DNA of 5,452 nt. It comes from Bacillota bacterium (GTDB lineage Bacteria > Bacillota > Clostridia > Christensenellales > CALWSW01). The notes beneath the pieces are model-generated. The model saw nothing but the letters and a program-made list of their open reading frames with translations, did not search any database and was not told the origin of the DNA. The position numbers and the translations under genes are program-made. Of this stretch, positions 4,853 to 5,452 are shown piece after piece (within the stretch, counting starts at the first letter, position 1; each line of letters begins with the position of its first letter). The stretch spans positions 1 through 5,452 of the forward strand of contig JAEYFO010000116.1 in assembly GCA_023402915.1 (NCBI GenBank). Reading direction: 5' to 3'.

Positions 4853-5452
4853 TTAGTTCTTGCTTTCTTCGGGCAGCAGACCCTTGCGGGTCAGGTTCAC
4901 GCGGCCCTTGTCGTCGATCTCTTCGACGCGCACGAGAATCTCGTCGCCGATGTTGACCACGTCCTCCACCTTGCCCACACGATGGTTGGACAGCTTGGAA
5001 ATGTGGACGAGGCCGTCCTTGCCGGGCAACAGCTCAACGAAGGCGCCGAAGGTCATGATGCGGACGACTTTGCCCAGATACACCTCGCCCACGGCGATCT
5101 CGTGCGTGAGGGAATCGATGATCTTCTTGGCTTCCTGCGCGGCTTCGCCGTCGGGAGAGGCGATGAACACGCTGCCGTCGTCGTCGATGTCGATCTTGAC
5201 GCCGGTGTCGGCGATGATCTTGTTGATGACCTTTCCGCCCGGTCCGATGACGTCGCGGATCTTGTCGGGGTTGATCTTGAAATGGAGGATGCGGGGCGCA
5301 TACTTGCTCATTTCCTTGCGAGGAGCGGGCAGCGTTTCGAGCATCCGGTCAAGGATGAACAGGCGGCCGTCGAGTGCCTGGCGGAGCGCGCGCTCGATGA
5401 TCTCGCGGTCAATGCCCTTGATCTTCATGTCCATCTGGATGGCGGTGATGCC
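4853..5452 (-). CDS. pnp: Polynucleotide phosphorylase, C-terminal part (5' end outside window)
   Basis: PNPase degrades RNA 3' to 5' with phosphate, giving nucleoside diphosphates, and is part of RNA turnover in the cytoplasm. The frame is open from the window edge to the TAA at 4855-4853, giving 199 residues, roughly the last 28 percent of a protein usually near 700. Visible residues: the end of the second RNase PH core with the hallmark [14 protein letters not shown] (1-14), a linker helix (about 15-48), a KH domain (about 51-116) with GPGG at 70-73 as the RNA-binding GxxG loop, and an S1 domain (about 119-191) with [26 protein letters not shown]. The protein ends right after S1 with no extension. 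The internal ATG at 5434 is not a start. Catalytic residues of the core lie outside the window. It leads the minus-strand set, 174 bases ahead of the YlxY-like start. Confidence 0.97.
   Translation of the reverse strand, partial: GITAIQMDMKIKGIDREIIERALRQALDGRLFILDRMLETLPAPRKEMSKYAPRILHFKINPDKIRDVIGPGGKVINKIIADTGVKIDIDDDGSVFIASPDGEAAQEAKKIIDSLTHEIAVGEVYLGKVVRIMTFGAFVELLPGKDGLVHISKLSNHRVGKVEDVVNIGDEILVRVEEIDDKGRVNLTRKGLLPEESKN

Overview
The window looks like a piece of a GC-rich Bacillota chromosome, most likely from the Clostridia. Three things suggest this. The minus strand carries the order pnp, a YlxY-type NodB-fold gene, then an M16 (MlpA-type) peptidase, which is the order known from Bacillus subtilis and relatives. 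The genes have purine-rich Shine-Dalgarno sites of Gram-positive type. The plus strand carries a PhoR/WalK-type sensor kinase followed by a small stand-alone universal-stress-like protein of a kind seen in clostridial genomes. I cannot name a genus.

Layout. At 1-1550 (+) is a sensor histidine kinase whose N-terminus lies outside the window. At 1666-2094 (+) is a 142-residue KdpD/UspA-like protein in the same direction. At 2095-2670 is a 576-base stretch with no credible gene. It is G-rich and C-poor on the plus strand, holds several small stem-loops and recurring GTTTnGAACGG and TTTGAAAG words, and contains a strong intrinsic terminator that can work in both directions (2560-2593). At 2671-3930 (-) is an intact M16 zinc peptidase with HxxEH. 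At 4019-4678 (-) is a membrane-anchored protein with the outline of a NodB/polysaccharide-deacetylase domain that has lost every recognisable catalytic motif. At 4853-5452 (-) is the C-terminal third of polynucleotide phosphorylase (KH plus S1), running off the right edge. A large stem-loop and a GC palindrome lie between pnp and the deacetylase-like gene.

How it fits together. The two sets of genes converge on the 2095-2670 gap and share the terminator there. The plus-strand pair looks like the sensor part of a two-component system (the response regulator is presumably upstream, out of view) plus an accessory Usp protein. The minus-strand set joins RNA turnover (pnp) to two genes that travel with it in many Bacillota. 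The points most worth a second look are the apparently dead, six-cysteine deacetylase-like protein, the skewed non-coding stretch with a possible small transcript ending at the terminator, and the kinase/Usp pairing. I see no mobile element, CRISPR array, tRNA or rRNA.
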